A stretch of 64,000 bases of DNA from Chamaecrista fasciculata (Eukaryota; Streptophyta; Magnoliopsida; Fabales; Fabaceae). The stretch spans positions 399,171 to 463,170 of the forward strand of contig QANZ01027638.1 of assembly GCA_003254925.1 (NCBI GenBank), written 5' to 3'. This document shows positions 51,743 through 62,830 of the stretch, in pieces (positions within the stretch are counted from its first letter, which is position 1; each line of letters begins with the position of its first letter). A program made the translations under genes and the position numbers. The notes below the pieces were generated by a model. That model did no database searches, was not told where the DNA came from, and was given only the letters and a program-made list of their open reading frames with translations.

Positions 51743-52103
51743 GGGTAAATTTTACTTTGGTACCCTATTCTTTTAAAAGTGACAATTTGGTACCATGTAA
51801 TTCTTTCAAAAATTTCATTTTGGTACCATGTTCTTTCAAAAGTGACATTTTGGTATCCTGTTCTTTGGACTAATTTCACTTTGGTACCCTATTCTTTCAC
51901 TATTTATTACCCTATTCTATCTTTTTTACGGTACCAAAGTGAAATTGGTCCAAAGAACAGGGTACCAAAATGTTACTTTTGAAAGAACATGGTACCAAAA
52001 TGACATTTTTGAAAGAACAGGGTACCAAAATGTCACTTTTAAAATAATAGAGTACCAAAATGGAATTGTTCTATAAAGTAGGGTACCAAAATGAAATTTA
52101 TCC
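51743..52103. mobile_element. Foldback MITE, GGGTAAATTA family (copy 3)
   Basis: Starts GGGTAAATTTTACTTTGG and ends AAATTTATCC, with near-identical internal GGTACCAAAATG phrases on both arms. Target duplication not clear in T-rich flanks. Confidence 0.83.
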
Positions 52104-52743
52104 TTTTTTGTAATAAGAGTTATATAATGTGATTATGCCTATGAATTTTGCATATGGTATCAGAGTCACGGTCATAAAACCTTTGCGTATTCTATTTCAT
52201 TATTGTTTCCAGACGGGAGGAAAAAATCACGATTGTTTGAACACAAAGTTTTATATGTTATAATTATTCTGTTTACTTTAGACAATAATTTTATTATTTT
52301 GGTATGATATTATTATTGTTAATGAAAATTTGAAAATTTTGACACTTGAAGTCTGCTGAGGAAGACTGAAACGCGTCGTTTTGGACTGTGATAATGTTCA
52401 GCTTTGGTTTTGCGTGTGGACCCTTCTCTGTTATTTCATAGTGGGGCCATGCTTGTATCCTTCTTGGTTGGATTATTGGGCCTTGTTTTGTCTTTTGTGT
52501 TGACTTTCCTATTTGAGATTTTGGTCTTCTCTTAATGGGCTTGTACAGAGAATGTTTTGGGCTGATTTCAATTTTGGCACATGTATCTGTGACTATAATG
52601 ATAAAGTGATAGAGAAATTGCAGCACTTCTTATTTTTAGCAGCAATTTCCATAACTTAGTGGCAATTTAGTCTGCTAATATTTATATCACTTTTCTAATA
52701 GTGTAGACCATGAATTATCCGGTTAACAAAGAATTATTAAAAA

Positions 52744-52922
52744 GGCAAAACTTATATCAAGTTCCCTATATCTCTGCTATCAAGTTCTCTAATCAACATT
52801 TGACACGTGACAAAAATTTTATATATGATCAATCATGATAGAGAGAGAATATTAAACACGACTTTTTACATGACGAATCATTAAAGAGAGAGAATGTAGG
52901 GAATTTGATATAAGTTTTATCC
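52744..52922. mobile_element. Mutator-type MITE in the 3' flank of copy c, 179 bp
   Basis: Ends GGCAAAACTTATATCAAG and GGATAAAACTTATATCAA (reverse complement). Perfect 10 bp direct repeat TTATTAAAAA at 52734-52743 and 52923-52932. The matching place in the 3' flank of copy b (about 41240) has no insert. Confidence 0.9.
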
Positions 52923-53316
52923 TTATTAAAAAAACACTAGATTGAGAAGGAGTCAGAATCATAAACCACTGAAAAAATATTTAGCTTCTACATAATTTAT
53001 GTAAATTATTTTCCTATTGTAAACAACTTTTTACATAGAGAACCGATTATATCAAGTCTAGCTACCATGGTTTATTTAGCCAACACTACAAATTTTTTAA
53101 AATGATATTTATATCACAAATTATTACCTAAATGGCTGAACCTTTTCACTTTTAAATCAACCTTAAGATTTGTATGAAATTATTGCATGTGTATCATAAT
53201 TTTTTTAATAAACTATCAATTTACTCCCAAGATTATAGGATGCTATCATTTTAGTCTTTATATTCTTGAAATAATTTATTTAATCTTTGAAAATTTATGA
53301 CTCGTTGTATTTTAGT

Positions 53317-53804
53317 CAAGGTTATTAAAACCGGACCGGTCATTGAACCGGCCGAAGCAGCGATTCAAGGTTCAATGGTTCAACCGGGATTCAACCGGGG
53401 TCGAACCGTTAATAATTAAATAAATAAAAAATAATATATTTATTTTAATATAATAAAAATATATAATAAACTCTTTAAATTTAAGCTGCATTCAATAAGA
53501 AAGTGATAATTAAGAGGATAAAAAATTAAATTTTCAAGTAAAAACTATTAAATAGTGTATTATTTTGAGTCTAAACATAATAAGAATTTTTTTAAAAAAA
53601 TAGCATCATTTTAATCAAGAAAAACTTAAAAAAAATTAGAAAAAAAAAACCTGAACCGGTTCAACCTTAGAATCGGCCGGTTCAAGGCGGTTTTTGACCG
53701 GTTCTTAGCTGGACCGGTTTTGTACTCAACTCGGACTGGACCACTGGCCGGTTCACGGTTCAACCGGTCCAGCTAAGAGACAGGTTTTGAATTTTATAAC
53801 TATG
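53317..53804. mobile_element. hAT-type non-autonomous element, 488 bp (second copy)
   Basis: Ends CAAGGTTATTAAAACCGG and, in reverse complement, CATAGTTATAAAATTC. Perfect 8 bp target duplication ATTTTAGT at 53309-53316 and 53805-53812. Same family and length as 9713-10200. The corresponding 3' flank of copy b lacks it. Confidence 0.9.
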
Positions 53805-54779
53805 ATTTTAGTCATTCTAGGATTTGAGTTTTCCAGTGATAAAAATTCTTGCAACGTGTCATGAATTTTGGTCCATTGAATTAAATATTTCATTAAACCA
53901 AGAACTAAAATGATAGTGGCCATATAATCTAGGGACTCAAATGTTAATATACTATCAATCTTTAATACAAATCCAATAGTGATTTAATAGTACAAATAAA
54001 ATTTAACCTGTCTCTTAAAGACGACCACAATCATATAAAGTGTGACGAGCAGAGTCGGAATAGAATACTATGAGGAGAATGACACACAATATTTTCTTAA
54101 AAAATGAGCAATTTTCCATCAGCGTACCAACTATGTAACTCTTCAATGCAATGCTCACCAATCTCATCCTCCTTTCTTTCACATACCCATCAAAAGCTTC
54201 TCCAATTTTCTTTACAAAAATCTTCTCTTTAGCATCTTGATGATCATGAAGACCCTTATTGTAATTTTCATTATTAATTTCCAATAACTTCACTTCATTG
54301 AGCTTCTTGCTCAAGTGCCTTACAAGTACAATTGCATCTTCTAGGCCTACTGATCCACCTTGCCCTGTAAATGGGCCCATCACATGCATGGCATCTCCGG
54401 CCACCGTCACGGTGCCTTTCCAAAATTTTCCGACGAGAATTGCTAACGGATGACGGTATCTCATGCGTACGATAGAGAGAAAGTTTAGGTCACATTTCTT
54501 TACCACATCTTTATCCACATTGGAAAACGTTTTTAAAAACTCTAGTGATTTTTGTTGTAGACGTTTTGGAACCTCATAGTATTTTAAATCTGTACAAAAG
54601 GAGAGACAAAGAATTAAAGCAAGTTTATTTTTTCAACTAAAACCTCATTTTGGTTCCTTATAATATATTTTTTTTCTCTTCAATGTAGTCCCATTTAACT
54701 TCCAAAATAAGATAAATAACAAAACATTTTATATAAAGAGAATATGAAAAGAGTTTATATTTAAAACTATATATGAGAT

Positions 54780-55080
54780 TTTTCCCACCCTTAATTTTAT
54801 CTCTTAAACACTCAATATAATAATAATAATCTAATTATTATTCCGCCTATGATTCTTAAACTATATATGAGATTTTTCCCACCCTTAATAATCTAATTAT
54901 TATTCCGCCTATGATTCTTAAACTATATAATAATCTAATAATAATCTAATTTTATCTCTTAAACTATATATGAGATTTTTCCCACCCTTAATTTTATGAA
55001 AAGAGTTTATATTCCGCCTATGATTCTTTAGTCACAAATTAAATCATAGGCGGAATCTTAAACACTCAATTTCAAATATA
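54780..55080. repeat. Scrambled local repeats in intron 5 of copy c
   Basis: Short blocks recur in mixed order: ATATATGAGATTTTTCCCAC (three times), TTCCGCCTATGATTC (three times), AATAATCTAATTATTATTCC and ATTTTATCTCTTAAAC. This looks like repeated slippage or template switching rather than an inserted element. Confidence 0.85.
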
Positions 55081-56054
55081 ATAATAATAATCTAATTAAT
55101 ATAAAATGACATACTTTTTGAAGTTATGATTAAAGTGACAAGAACTTGATCAACGAATTTCTTCTCCTTTATCTAATTCTAATGACAACTTGTCCTAATG
55201 GAAATGTTTGGTCAAATCTAGATTGGAGAGGGGGCTTATTAGGCTCTATATATATAATGAGGGTTGACATTTACCTATTGATCAAAGTCAAGGATAATGA
55301 ATCTATTAGCCGTACACTTACACACCAGAACACTCATGAGCTCAAAGCCTAGCTACAAAGTGAGACTAAAACCTATTTAAAATTAACTAGTATCATGATT
55401 ATATTTTTTTTTGGTTAAATCTAGGGTATTCTCCGCCTATCCATGTAACAGTTTAAGCGAAGACTAATCTTATTCGGACCTTAGAGACGAAATGACCAGA
55501 ACCCTCCCAACAATATCGATTCTAGGGATCAAATTTGAGTCCTCATGATCATATTTATTAAGCTATACATTCAATCATTTTTAATTAAAATAAAATATCA
55601 ATTAATTAAGGTTAATTGAATAAAATTTCTAACACATTATGATGTTAATTAACAAAGAATAACATGAAATACCTTGTATAATTTCTTTGGGAGATAAATA
55701 CCAATAGACCAAGTTAGAATCAACCGGGACTCTTCCAAAAGTTCCTTGTTCTCCATGAATTCTAAGCATGGTATTAGGGAATGCATGACCATTTGGATAA
55801 TTTGTGTACCCCCTTATACCGCATAGTGGGTACAGCTTCAATGGTGCAAGTCCAAGATAATCAGCAACCACTGAGTTGGCACCATCACACCCTATCAAAA
55901 TCTGTTTTCAACATCAAATTAAAACCACTTAAACAATAACTCCCATATTTATTCAGCTATTATAGTAAAGTTAGATAAATTGCTATAAAAAAATTATGGA
56001 TTAATCATTGGGTTTTTTCTAACTAGTTTCTAAAGAAATATATATATGTCGAAT

Positions 56055-56440
56055 TTTTTTTTTTGGTAAAAGAAAAGTTTAGGTGAGTTGGGTCTTAGGG
56101 GTTCATCAAGGTCAGGGCATACTTCCAAGCTCTATGAACGCTTACAAAGATACTTACAGATGTAAGTGGATCCCTTGCGGTGAGTAACTCACTGCAAGGT
56201 CCTACAGTGTGAGATAGCCATAACCAAAACGCAGTGTTTCAATAAATTGAAACACTGCGTTTTGGTATTATGTGTCACACTGCAAGACCCTGCAAACTGC
56301 AGTGAGTTGCTCATTGCATAGGATCCATCATCCTTACAGATTGTCTACCAACAAGGCCCTCACATCGGCAACGGGATTCGAATTCACGGCCTTGTGCGTT
56401 ATGAGTCAACTGCTTATCAACTAGGTCAATCTTTGTAGGC
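56055..56440 (-). mobile_element. tRNA-derived SINE in intron 4 of copy c
   Basis: On the minus strand: an A-box-like TGACCTAGTTGATAAGCAG, a B-box-like GAATTCGAATCCC about 30 bp later, a tRNA-unrelated body and an A-rich tail (the T run at 56055-56064). A perfect 13 bp target duplication ATATATGTCGAAT flanks it at 56042-56054 and 56441-56453. Intron 4 of copy b lacks it. It is split by a nested MITE; without that the SINE is about 205 bp. Confidence 0.87.
56162..56332. mobile_element. Foldback MITE nested in the SINE, 171 bp
   Basis: Strong palindrome centred on AATTTATTGAAAC. Arms carry AAACGCAGTGTTTCAA and TGCAGTGAGT-type phrases. Ends GTAAGTGGATCC and GATGATGGATCC (reverse complement). 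Perfect 9 bp target duplication CTTACAGAT at 56153-56161 and 56333-56341. Confidence 0.9.
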
Positions 56441-56611
56441 ATATATGTCGAATCTTAGTTCACGTGGGAGATTAACTCCTTCTCTCTTAGTTGATATTTA
56501 TTTTTAAGTTTAGATTAATATATATATATATACATATCTTAATAAAATAACAAAATTAAAATATTTATCATATTTTAAAAACCAAATCATCAATATTTAT
56601 AAATAAGTATA

Positions 56612-56832
56612 GGAAAAAACTTATATCAAGTTCCTTATATTTTTGTTATCAAGTTCATCCAATCACAAATTTTAATTACATTCTCTCTCTTCAATGATTA
56701 GTCATGCAAAAAGTGATGTTTAATATTATCTCTCTATCATGATTGGTCATGTATAAAATTTTTGTCACGTCTCAAATGTCGATTGGAGAACTTGATAGCA
56801 AAGATATAAGAAACTTGATATAAGTTTTGCCC
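56612..56832. mobile_element. Mutator-type MITE at the 5' edge of intron 4 of copy c, 221 bp
   Basis: Family of 52744-52922. Ends GGAAAAAACTTATATCAAG and, in reverse complement, GGGCAAAACTTATATCAAG. Flanks ATAAGTATA and ATGAGTATA match at 8 of 9 bases. It lies only 12 bases inside the intron, next to the exon 4 donor. Copy b has no such insert. Confidence 0.8.
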
Positions 56833-58267
56833 ATGAGTATATACCTTTGCTTTGATGATGTGTCTATTGAGCAATTGAATGAAGGTGGATGAAGTAAGAG
56901 GATCTGAACGAACAGAAATGACTTGGCATCCAAAACGGAGTGTGTTGTGAGGCAAAGCATCAGCAAGCGCCTTCAGCAAATCACTTCGTCTCAGAGATCG
57001 AGCCTCCCCATATCTGTTTAAATTAACAAAACCCCAACATATTAACGGTTAATTACACTAATTGCTCTAAACAATATTTATTATGGCAATCCAGTCCAAT
57101 TATATAATAATTAATAAATAAGTAATAACTCACGCTATTGGTCCTTCTCTTTCCTTTCCACTATCCAACCATATATCCTTTACCCTGCATTCCATAATTC
57201 AAATTAAAATACAGTTAATTACTGTGTAAATTTCATTTCTTTTCACGTAAATGAAAATTTTAATTTTAGACAGAAATGCATAAATCCTTTGTATGTTTTA
57301 TTTTGTGTATTAAAAGATTTATTATAGAAAAGTGAAATGCATAAATTCAATGTACACTACTAATAAAAAAGTCAAAAAACTAATATATTTATGTCATTTT
57401 ATATATTCTTGTAAATTAGTCCTTAGAGAAATAAGTTTAAAGAATTAAGTTGTATCGTCTCTACGAGACTTTCAAAAATTAAGTTCTCAACACATATATC
57501 TTTCAAAGAATAAATTATATGTTTACTCAAATTTTAAATTTTTTATATGATATGGCCCTTAACCAAAAAAAAAAAAGAAGTCTTTTATATTATAATATTT
57601 CAAGTGAAAAAAAAAAGTCGTCTTTTTTACAAATGAAAAAATTGGAGGCTTAATTTTCATATTTAAGTAAACATGTTTTTTAATCCTTAAAATTATCTCA
57701 AAACTATAATTTAATCATTAAATACCAGAAATATATATTGTGATTCTTGATTTCTTTTATCAAATTAATTCCTACAAATAACATTTTAGAGACTAAACAG
57801 TCTACATATGTAAATAAATCAAGGACTAAAAGATATTTTTGTAAAATTCAAAAATTAAATCTTAATTTCAAAATAAATTTAGGGATTAAAAATTAGAATA
57901 GATTTTCTCTTTCATATTTTCTAAGCTTTTAAAGATATTTCACATGATAAATAAAATTTCTTAAACACGCACTCAAGCATAAGCTAATAGCTTGGTCCCA
58001 TTGTATTGAAAAAAAATAATTTACTCTTTAAAAAAATTAAAATATATAATTTAATCTCTACAAAATTCAAATAATATACTTATTAGATTATTTCTTAAAT
58101 TAATTAAAAAATATATCACTTGATTCTTTCAAATACTAAAAGTATTATTTGATTTTTTATGAATTAAAATTCATATTTAAATATTTAATAGTTAAATGAT
58201 TAAGTTGATAATTTTTTATAAATTGAGTTGTAGTTTATATATATAAATATATATATATATATATGTG

Positions 58268-58420
58268 TGAATTTTTTTTTTGCTACAAAGGAAATTCCTT
58301 TATTCATGATAAAATGGCACAAGGTCATACATTAAGAGATACCAAGTAAGACCTAGATCTAACAATGAACACATAGCCTTACACTTCTCATATTAGAATA
58401 CATCAGAAGAAGAAAAGAAA
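58268..58420 (-). mobile_element. LINE-like 3' tail fragment
   Basis: On the minus strand the sequence runs TGTGCCATTTTATCATGAAT, AAAGGAATTTCCTTTGTAGC and then an A run, the usual look of a plant L1-type LINE or retro-copied 3' end. No reverse transcriptase remains. Similar small tails appear near 8590 and 18970. Confidence 0.45.
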
Positions 58421-58528
58421 ATCCTAGACAACACACTTAAAGAAAAAGAAGATAAATTTGAATATCTTATACTTATATCAGATCCACTAAAATATGTAAA
58501 ACAAAGAAATTTTAAAAGATAAATCTGA

Positions 58529-59706
58529 GGCCCAGTTCGTTTCCGTTTTGATTATAATCTGTTTTGATTATAATCATAATAAACATGTTCGTTTACGTTT
58601 TTTTCCTGATTTAATTATAATCATGATTTTTAAATAATCAAACACACTCAATTACACTTATCCCCTATACATAAACCTATAATTACCTATACTCTAATAC
58701 ATTCAATCCCCAATCACAAAGGGCAAAATAGTCATTTACTTTAAAATTGGGTCAGTTTGTAAATATCCATTTTTGTGTTTGGGCTAGTTTGTAATTATTC
58801 ATTTTTGTGTTGGGCTAAATTGTTATTTTGCCAAAATAATTTATTATTGAAATTAATAAACTCTCCCATCTTCTTCCTCCCGCAGTTCACAGACCCGCCG
58901 GGCCAACTCGTCGGAAACCACCGTTTCCGGCGTCTTTTCCGGCAATACAACCACCGATCCGCATCGGTTTGATGAGAGAACGAGATCTGTGGAAACGAAT
59001 TTGCAAAAGTGGTCCAAAAAACGAATTGAAACCCCAAAATTTTCGAAAAATAACTCGTAAGCCATTTTCTAATCTCCAATTAATTTTCGAAAAAGAACGG
59101 GTAATTGTCCATTGGAGAGGGGATTGGAGGAATTTCTGGGAAATATCCATAGAAAACCCAGCAGTTGGGAATTGAGACAGTTGACTACACCCAATCATGC
59201 CATTCCACATAAGTACCCCATGATGCACCCAATCATGCTATTCGACATAAGTACCCCATTTTCTAATCGCAATCGGTAATTAATTTGATGATTTGAAAAA
59301 TGAAATTGAGGATGAAATTGTGTACAGAGTGAACGCGCGAGGGACATTTCTTTGCTGCAGAGAGGGAGACACGAGAGATACGAGAGAGAGACACCAGGGA
59401 GAGAGAGAAGATGAATGGATTATGTGAAATTTAAGAGAAATTTCGGGTCCGCCTCTGGTTTAACATTCTCTCTCATCTAATGCAAATCGGTGCACCGATT
59501 TTCTTCGCTGGTGCACCGAATGTGATAAGTAGAAGACACTTTAATCCTTGTTGGTGCACCGTTTTGTAGGCAAAAAATGAAACGGTGCACCGATTCGGAA
59601 AAACATCCCCTAACCTACTCACAAAAATAATCAAGATTTCACGCTTTTCAAGNNNNNNNNNNNNNNAAAAAAAAAAAAAATTAGTGGATGTATGAAACGG
59701 ACTGGC
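58529..59706. mobile_element. Probable non-autonomous DNA transposon with gene-like cargo
   Basis: Left end GGCCCAGTTCGTTTCCG and right end (reverse complement) GCCAGTCCGTTTCATAC are similar inverted termini, as in PIF/Harbinger-like elements, but no matching target duplication is seen. Inside, 58860-59420 is GC-richer and leader-like, with CTTCTTCCTCC and GAGAGAGA runs. 59485-59600 repeats GGTGCACCGA in both orientations. A 14-base N gap lies near the right end. Confidence 0.4.
59653..59666. other. Assembly gap (14 N)
   Basis: Fourteen unknown bases followed by an A run. Isolated unknown bases also occur at 7135, 11284, 20737 and 62947, three of them inside repeats. Confidence 0.99.
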
Positions 59707-60661
59707 ATAGACTATCATTGGCTACAATTTGGCTAAAAAACAAAACTTCAATTTATTAATTAACCTAACAAAGAGTTTTTCAATTTTTATACCTATCTGT
59801 AAATAAAAAAAGAACTTATAAATTAAGTTAATTACTATCTAGACTATACCCTTTTGGCCAAGTGCTCTTAATTCAGAAAAAAAAAAAATTATAGGTTAAA
59901 CTTCTTGCAAGGTAATAAATCACAAGGATTTCCTTGTCAGGATGAAATTTTTTTAAGATAGCTAGGATGTCCGTTTATATCTATCCAAAAAAATTATTTG
60001 ATATCTGTTGAAGATTAAATATCAAATATGGTACGAATAATAAAAATTAAAAATAATGAAAGTATAAAATGAATTGGGATAAATTATATTGGCTGCAATT
60101 TGGATTTGAGGATCTTCCGGAGTTATGTTTAAGATCTTGGTCTTTAGTTTTTGGGATGCCATCCTTTAGTTGTGAATTTGTGAGTCGAAGGGCGCCCTCA
60201 TTTTTTGCTGCTAGATTAGGGCATCTTTTAGGTGGAGGATGCCATCGAAGGAATTAAATTGTGTTAGGAAAAAGAAAGACGCTCGAGGTCAAGCATATTT
60301 TGTGAGGTTAATTAATTAAACTATCTATCATCTTGATGATCTATCATTTTGTGTGGGGATCCTCTCCAGTACTGCATTGGTGCAGTACTACAGAGAACCA
60401 ATGATTTTCTGCCATGTGTATAAGTTGTACACATGGCACATCTGTGAGATCCAAAGGCCATTTTGTGAGATCCTCTAACAAATCCACCGCAAGTTGGTGT
60501 GTCTCACCAATTATTCCATATTCCCATGTCAATTTATTCATGGGAAAACACCCCAAACATATAATTGCAGAGAATATAACTCGATGTGCATCTTCATTCC
60601 ATGGCATATAGTCCCAATCAAACACATCAACCCATGCCATATGGATATAAGTACATATATA

Positions 60662-61548
60662 GGCTTAAGTGCATTTTTGGTCCCATAACTATGACAAAGG
60701 TTTCATTTTGATCCCATAACTTTTTTGTTGCAATTTTGGTCCCATAACTATGACAAAGGTTTCATTTTGGTCCCATAACTTTTTTTGTTGCAATTTTGGT
60801 CCCATAACTTCTCAAAAGGTTTCACCGTTAGTCCCTTGGTAAATTTCATCCATATTTAGCCGTTAAATATGACGTGACATAGTGACTAGGATCATGATGT
60901 GGCAAAATAAGATGAAATGGACTGAAATAGGATCTATATGCAACATATTAAAACTTATTTATACCCAACCACAATATATACAAAGAGTAGTACTTCCTCT
61001 TCCTCGTCAGCCCAACGGGATTTCCTCTTCCTCGTTCCGCTTCCCGATTTTCCATCGCCGCCGCTTTGGTCGTTCGACTTTGGCTGAGGATCCCATCGAC
61101 TTCGTCGGTGCCTTCTTCTTGAAGTCTTTTCTTCCCACCATATTGGTCCCTGTCAGTACCACTCTTTGTATATATGGTGGTTGGGTATAGATAAATTTTA
61201 ATATGTTGCATATAGTTCCTATTTCAGTCCACTTCATCTTATTTTGCCACATCATGATCCTAGTTACTATGCCACGTCATACTTAACGGCTAAATATAAA
61301 TGGAATTCACCAAGGGACTAACGGTGGAACCTTTTGAGAAGTTATGGGACCAAAATTGCAACAAAAAATGTTATGGGACTAAAATGAAACCTTTGTCATA
61401 GTTATGGGACCAAAATTGCAACAAAAAAAGTTATGGGACCAAAATGAAACTTTTGTCATAGTTATGGGACCAAAATTGCAACAAAAAAAGTTATGGGACC
61501 AAAATGAAACCTTTATCATAGTTATGGGACTAAAAGTGCACTTAAGCC
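60662..61548. mobile_element. Mutator-type element of the GGCTTAAGTGC family with internal unique segment, 887 bp
   Basis: Ends GGCTTAAGTGCATTTTTGG and, in reverse complement, GGCTTAAGTGCACTTTTAG. Perfect 10 bp direct repeat TACATATATA at 60652-60661 and 61549-61558. Arms of about 320 bp consist of repeated GGTCCCATAACTATGACAAA phrases and then a GATCATGATGTGGCAAAATA stretch. The centre (about 60993-61160) is a single-copy GC-rich segment, open in more than one frame and coding-like (for example [20 protein letters not shown] on the plus strand), so it may be a captured gene piece. Short relative at 20689-20888. Confidence 0.88.
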
Positions 61549-61945
61549 TACATATATATAATTGACCAATAAGGAATTATTAAAAAAATAGGTGAATACT
61601 CTAATCTTTTTACATAATTAAGGTGATTCGGTTGAGTTTTGTTAGTCTTGTTGAAAGAACTTAATACTCAATTATACAACAATTTTTTTTATTTGAATAA
61701 TTATTAACTCTTATTTAAATCATAAAATAGATAGATGCAGATCATGATCTTTCAATAAATTGACAGAGATACATATAGCTCTAATAAAAAATCCTAAATT
61801 TTTCATTAATCATGTCATAAGTTATTGAATAATATTCTTTGAAATATATATTGGAATTGATATATTTATTTGAAAAAACAAACTTTTATGACAGAATTGT
61901 AAAATCATAGAATAATAAAACGTGATATACATATATATATATATA

Positions 61946-62125
61946 CTAGGGGCTTTGCGTGCCCTAACGGGCACGCAAATATGTATGTAAAATAGATAAG
62001 GGACTAAATTGTTAACTTAGTAAAGAAAGAGAGACCAAATAGTAAATTTTCTCTTATTTTTAATTTCATAGACTATAGTTTTAAACATGGACGACCAGAA
62101 AGGGGTGGAGCCATATAATATAAGA
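61946..62125 (-). mobile_element. Short non-autonomous Helitron (copy 2), 180 bp
   Basis: Same ends as 19827-20005: minus-strand TCTTATATTATATGG after an A, hairpin GCGTGCCCGTTAGGGCACGC, then CTAG before a T. The two copies differ at only a few positions, so both moved recently. Confidence 0.88.
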
Positions 62126-62830
62126 TGATTACTTTTAAGTTTTAAGCTTATAAATAAATTTAATTATTAGAAGTAATTTTTTTTGCCAGAAGAAATTATA
62201 AGAAATTAATTAAAAATGTTCACCTAGAAACTTGCAGTATATACAATAATCTTGTCGTTTATTACCAGAAAGAAAAAAAGAGGAGACAGGAAATGGTTGT
62301 TGATAAGATCAAATGAGAATGATGAGATACTGCGTAGACTTGCAACATAATCTGAAAACAGCTTGGAACATCGCATATTAAATATTTATTCCCTTTGCTG
62401 GATATATATTAGCACACAGTTTTTTTTATTGTTATTATTATACAAAGATATTAATTTTTATTGATTTTAATGTTTTCCTATTATTGCTACTTTCTATATG
62501 ATAAACTCATGCATAAGAGTTTAATTCTTAGGTCAGAATTTTAAATTGATCTTAAATGTATGAGATAAATTTCAACTTGGTCTTAAATGTTTCATTTGTT
62601 TCATAATGATCTTATATGTTTTCAGAACTTTTCAAATAGGTCCCAAACAAATCATATTTCTCGTTTTAAATTTAAATGCGATGAATTCAAAGCTAAAAAT
62701 AATTAATATTACTTTTGACAGAGATATTTTCTTTATCTAGTTGGGATCATCAATAAATGAGGTCAATCAGATATCGAAAGTAAATTACTCATTTTACGGT
62801 CAAACAAGTGAAGTTGATAATATCTATCTA

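Larger units (their letters stand above)
45520..54014. other. Gene-free, transposon-rich spacer between MO1-like copies b and c
   Basis: 45520 onward should hold the copy b promoter; a long pyrimidine-rich tract lies at 45530-45660. (TA)n tracts at 46550-46571 and 46628-46651. The recognised elements are listed separately. 46700-47580 and 49300-50630 are AT-rich with no clear feature. 52720-53190 and 53940-54014 match the 3' flank of copy b. No protein-coding gene found. Confidence 0.6.
54015..57184 (-). pseudogene. MO1-like FAD monooxygenase copy c, exons 3-6 only (340 codons open)
   Basis: Exons 57134-57184, 56845-57013, 55673-55901 and 54015-54589 match exons 3-6 of copy b in length (51, 169, 229 and 575 against 596 nt) and keep good splice sites with no internal stop. 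The DG motif ILIGCDGANSVVADYLGL and VTVAGDAMHVMGPFTGQGGS are intact and the C-terminus is HTLYDCGRL. Exons 1 and 2, which carry the N-terminal FAD-binding GGGIxG motif, are not found between 57185 and 64000. Similarity to copy b continues a short way into intron 2 (to about 57240) and then stops. Either the duplication ended inside intron 2, giving a headless copy, or exons 1-2 lie beyond the window behind a very long, transposon-filled intron. The open frame suggests a young copy. Confidence 0.85.

Noticed and set aside
60344-60640. Minus-strand 98 aa frame (MAWVDVFDWDYMPWNEDAHR)
   Set aside because: No family recognised, no splice context, overlaps small inverted repeats next to a transposon; more likely chance.
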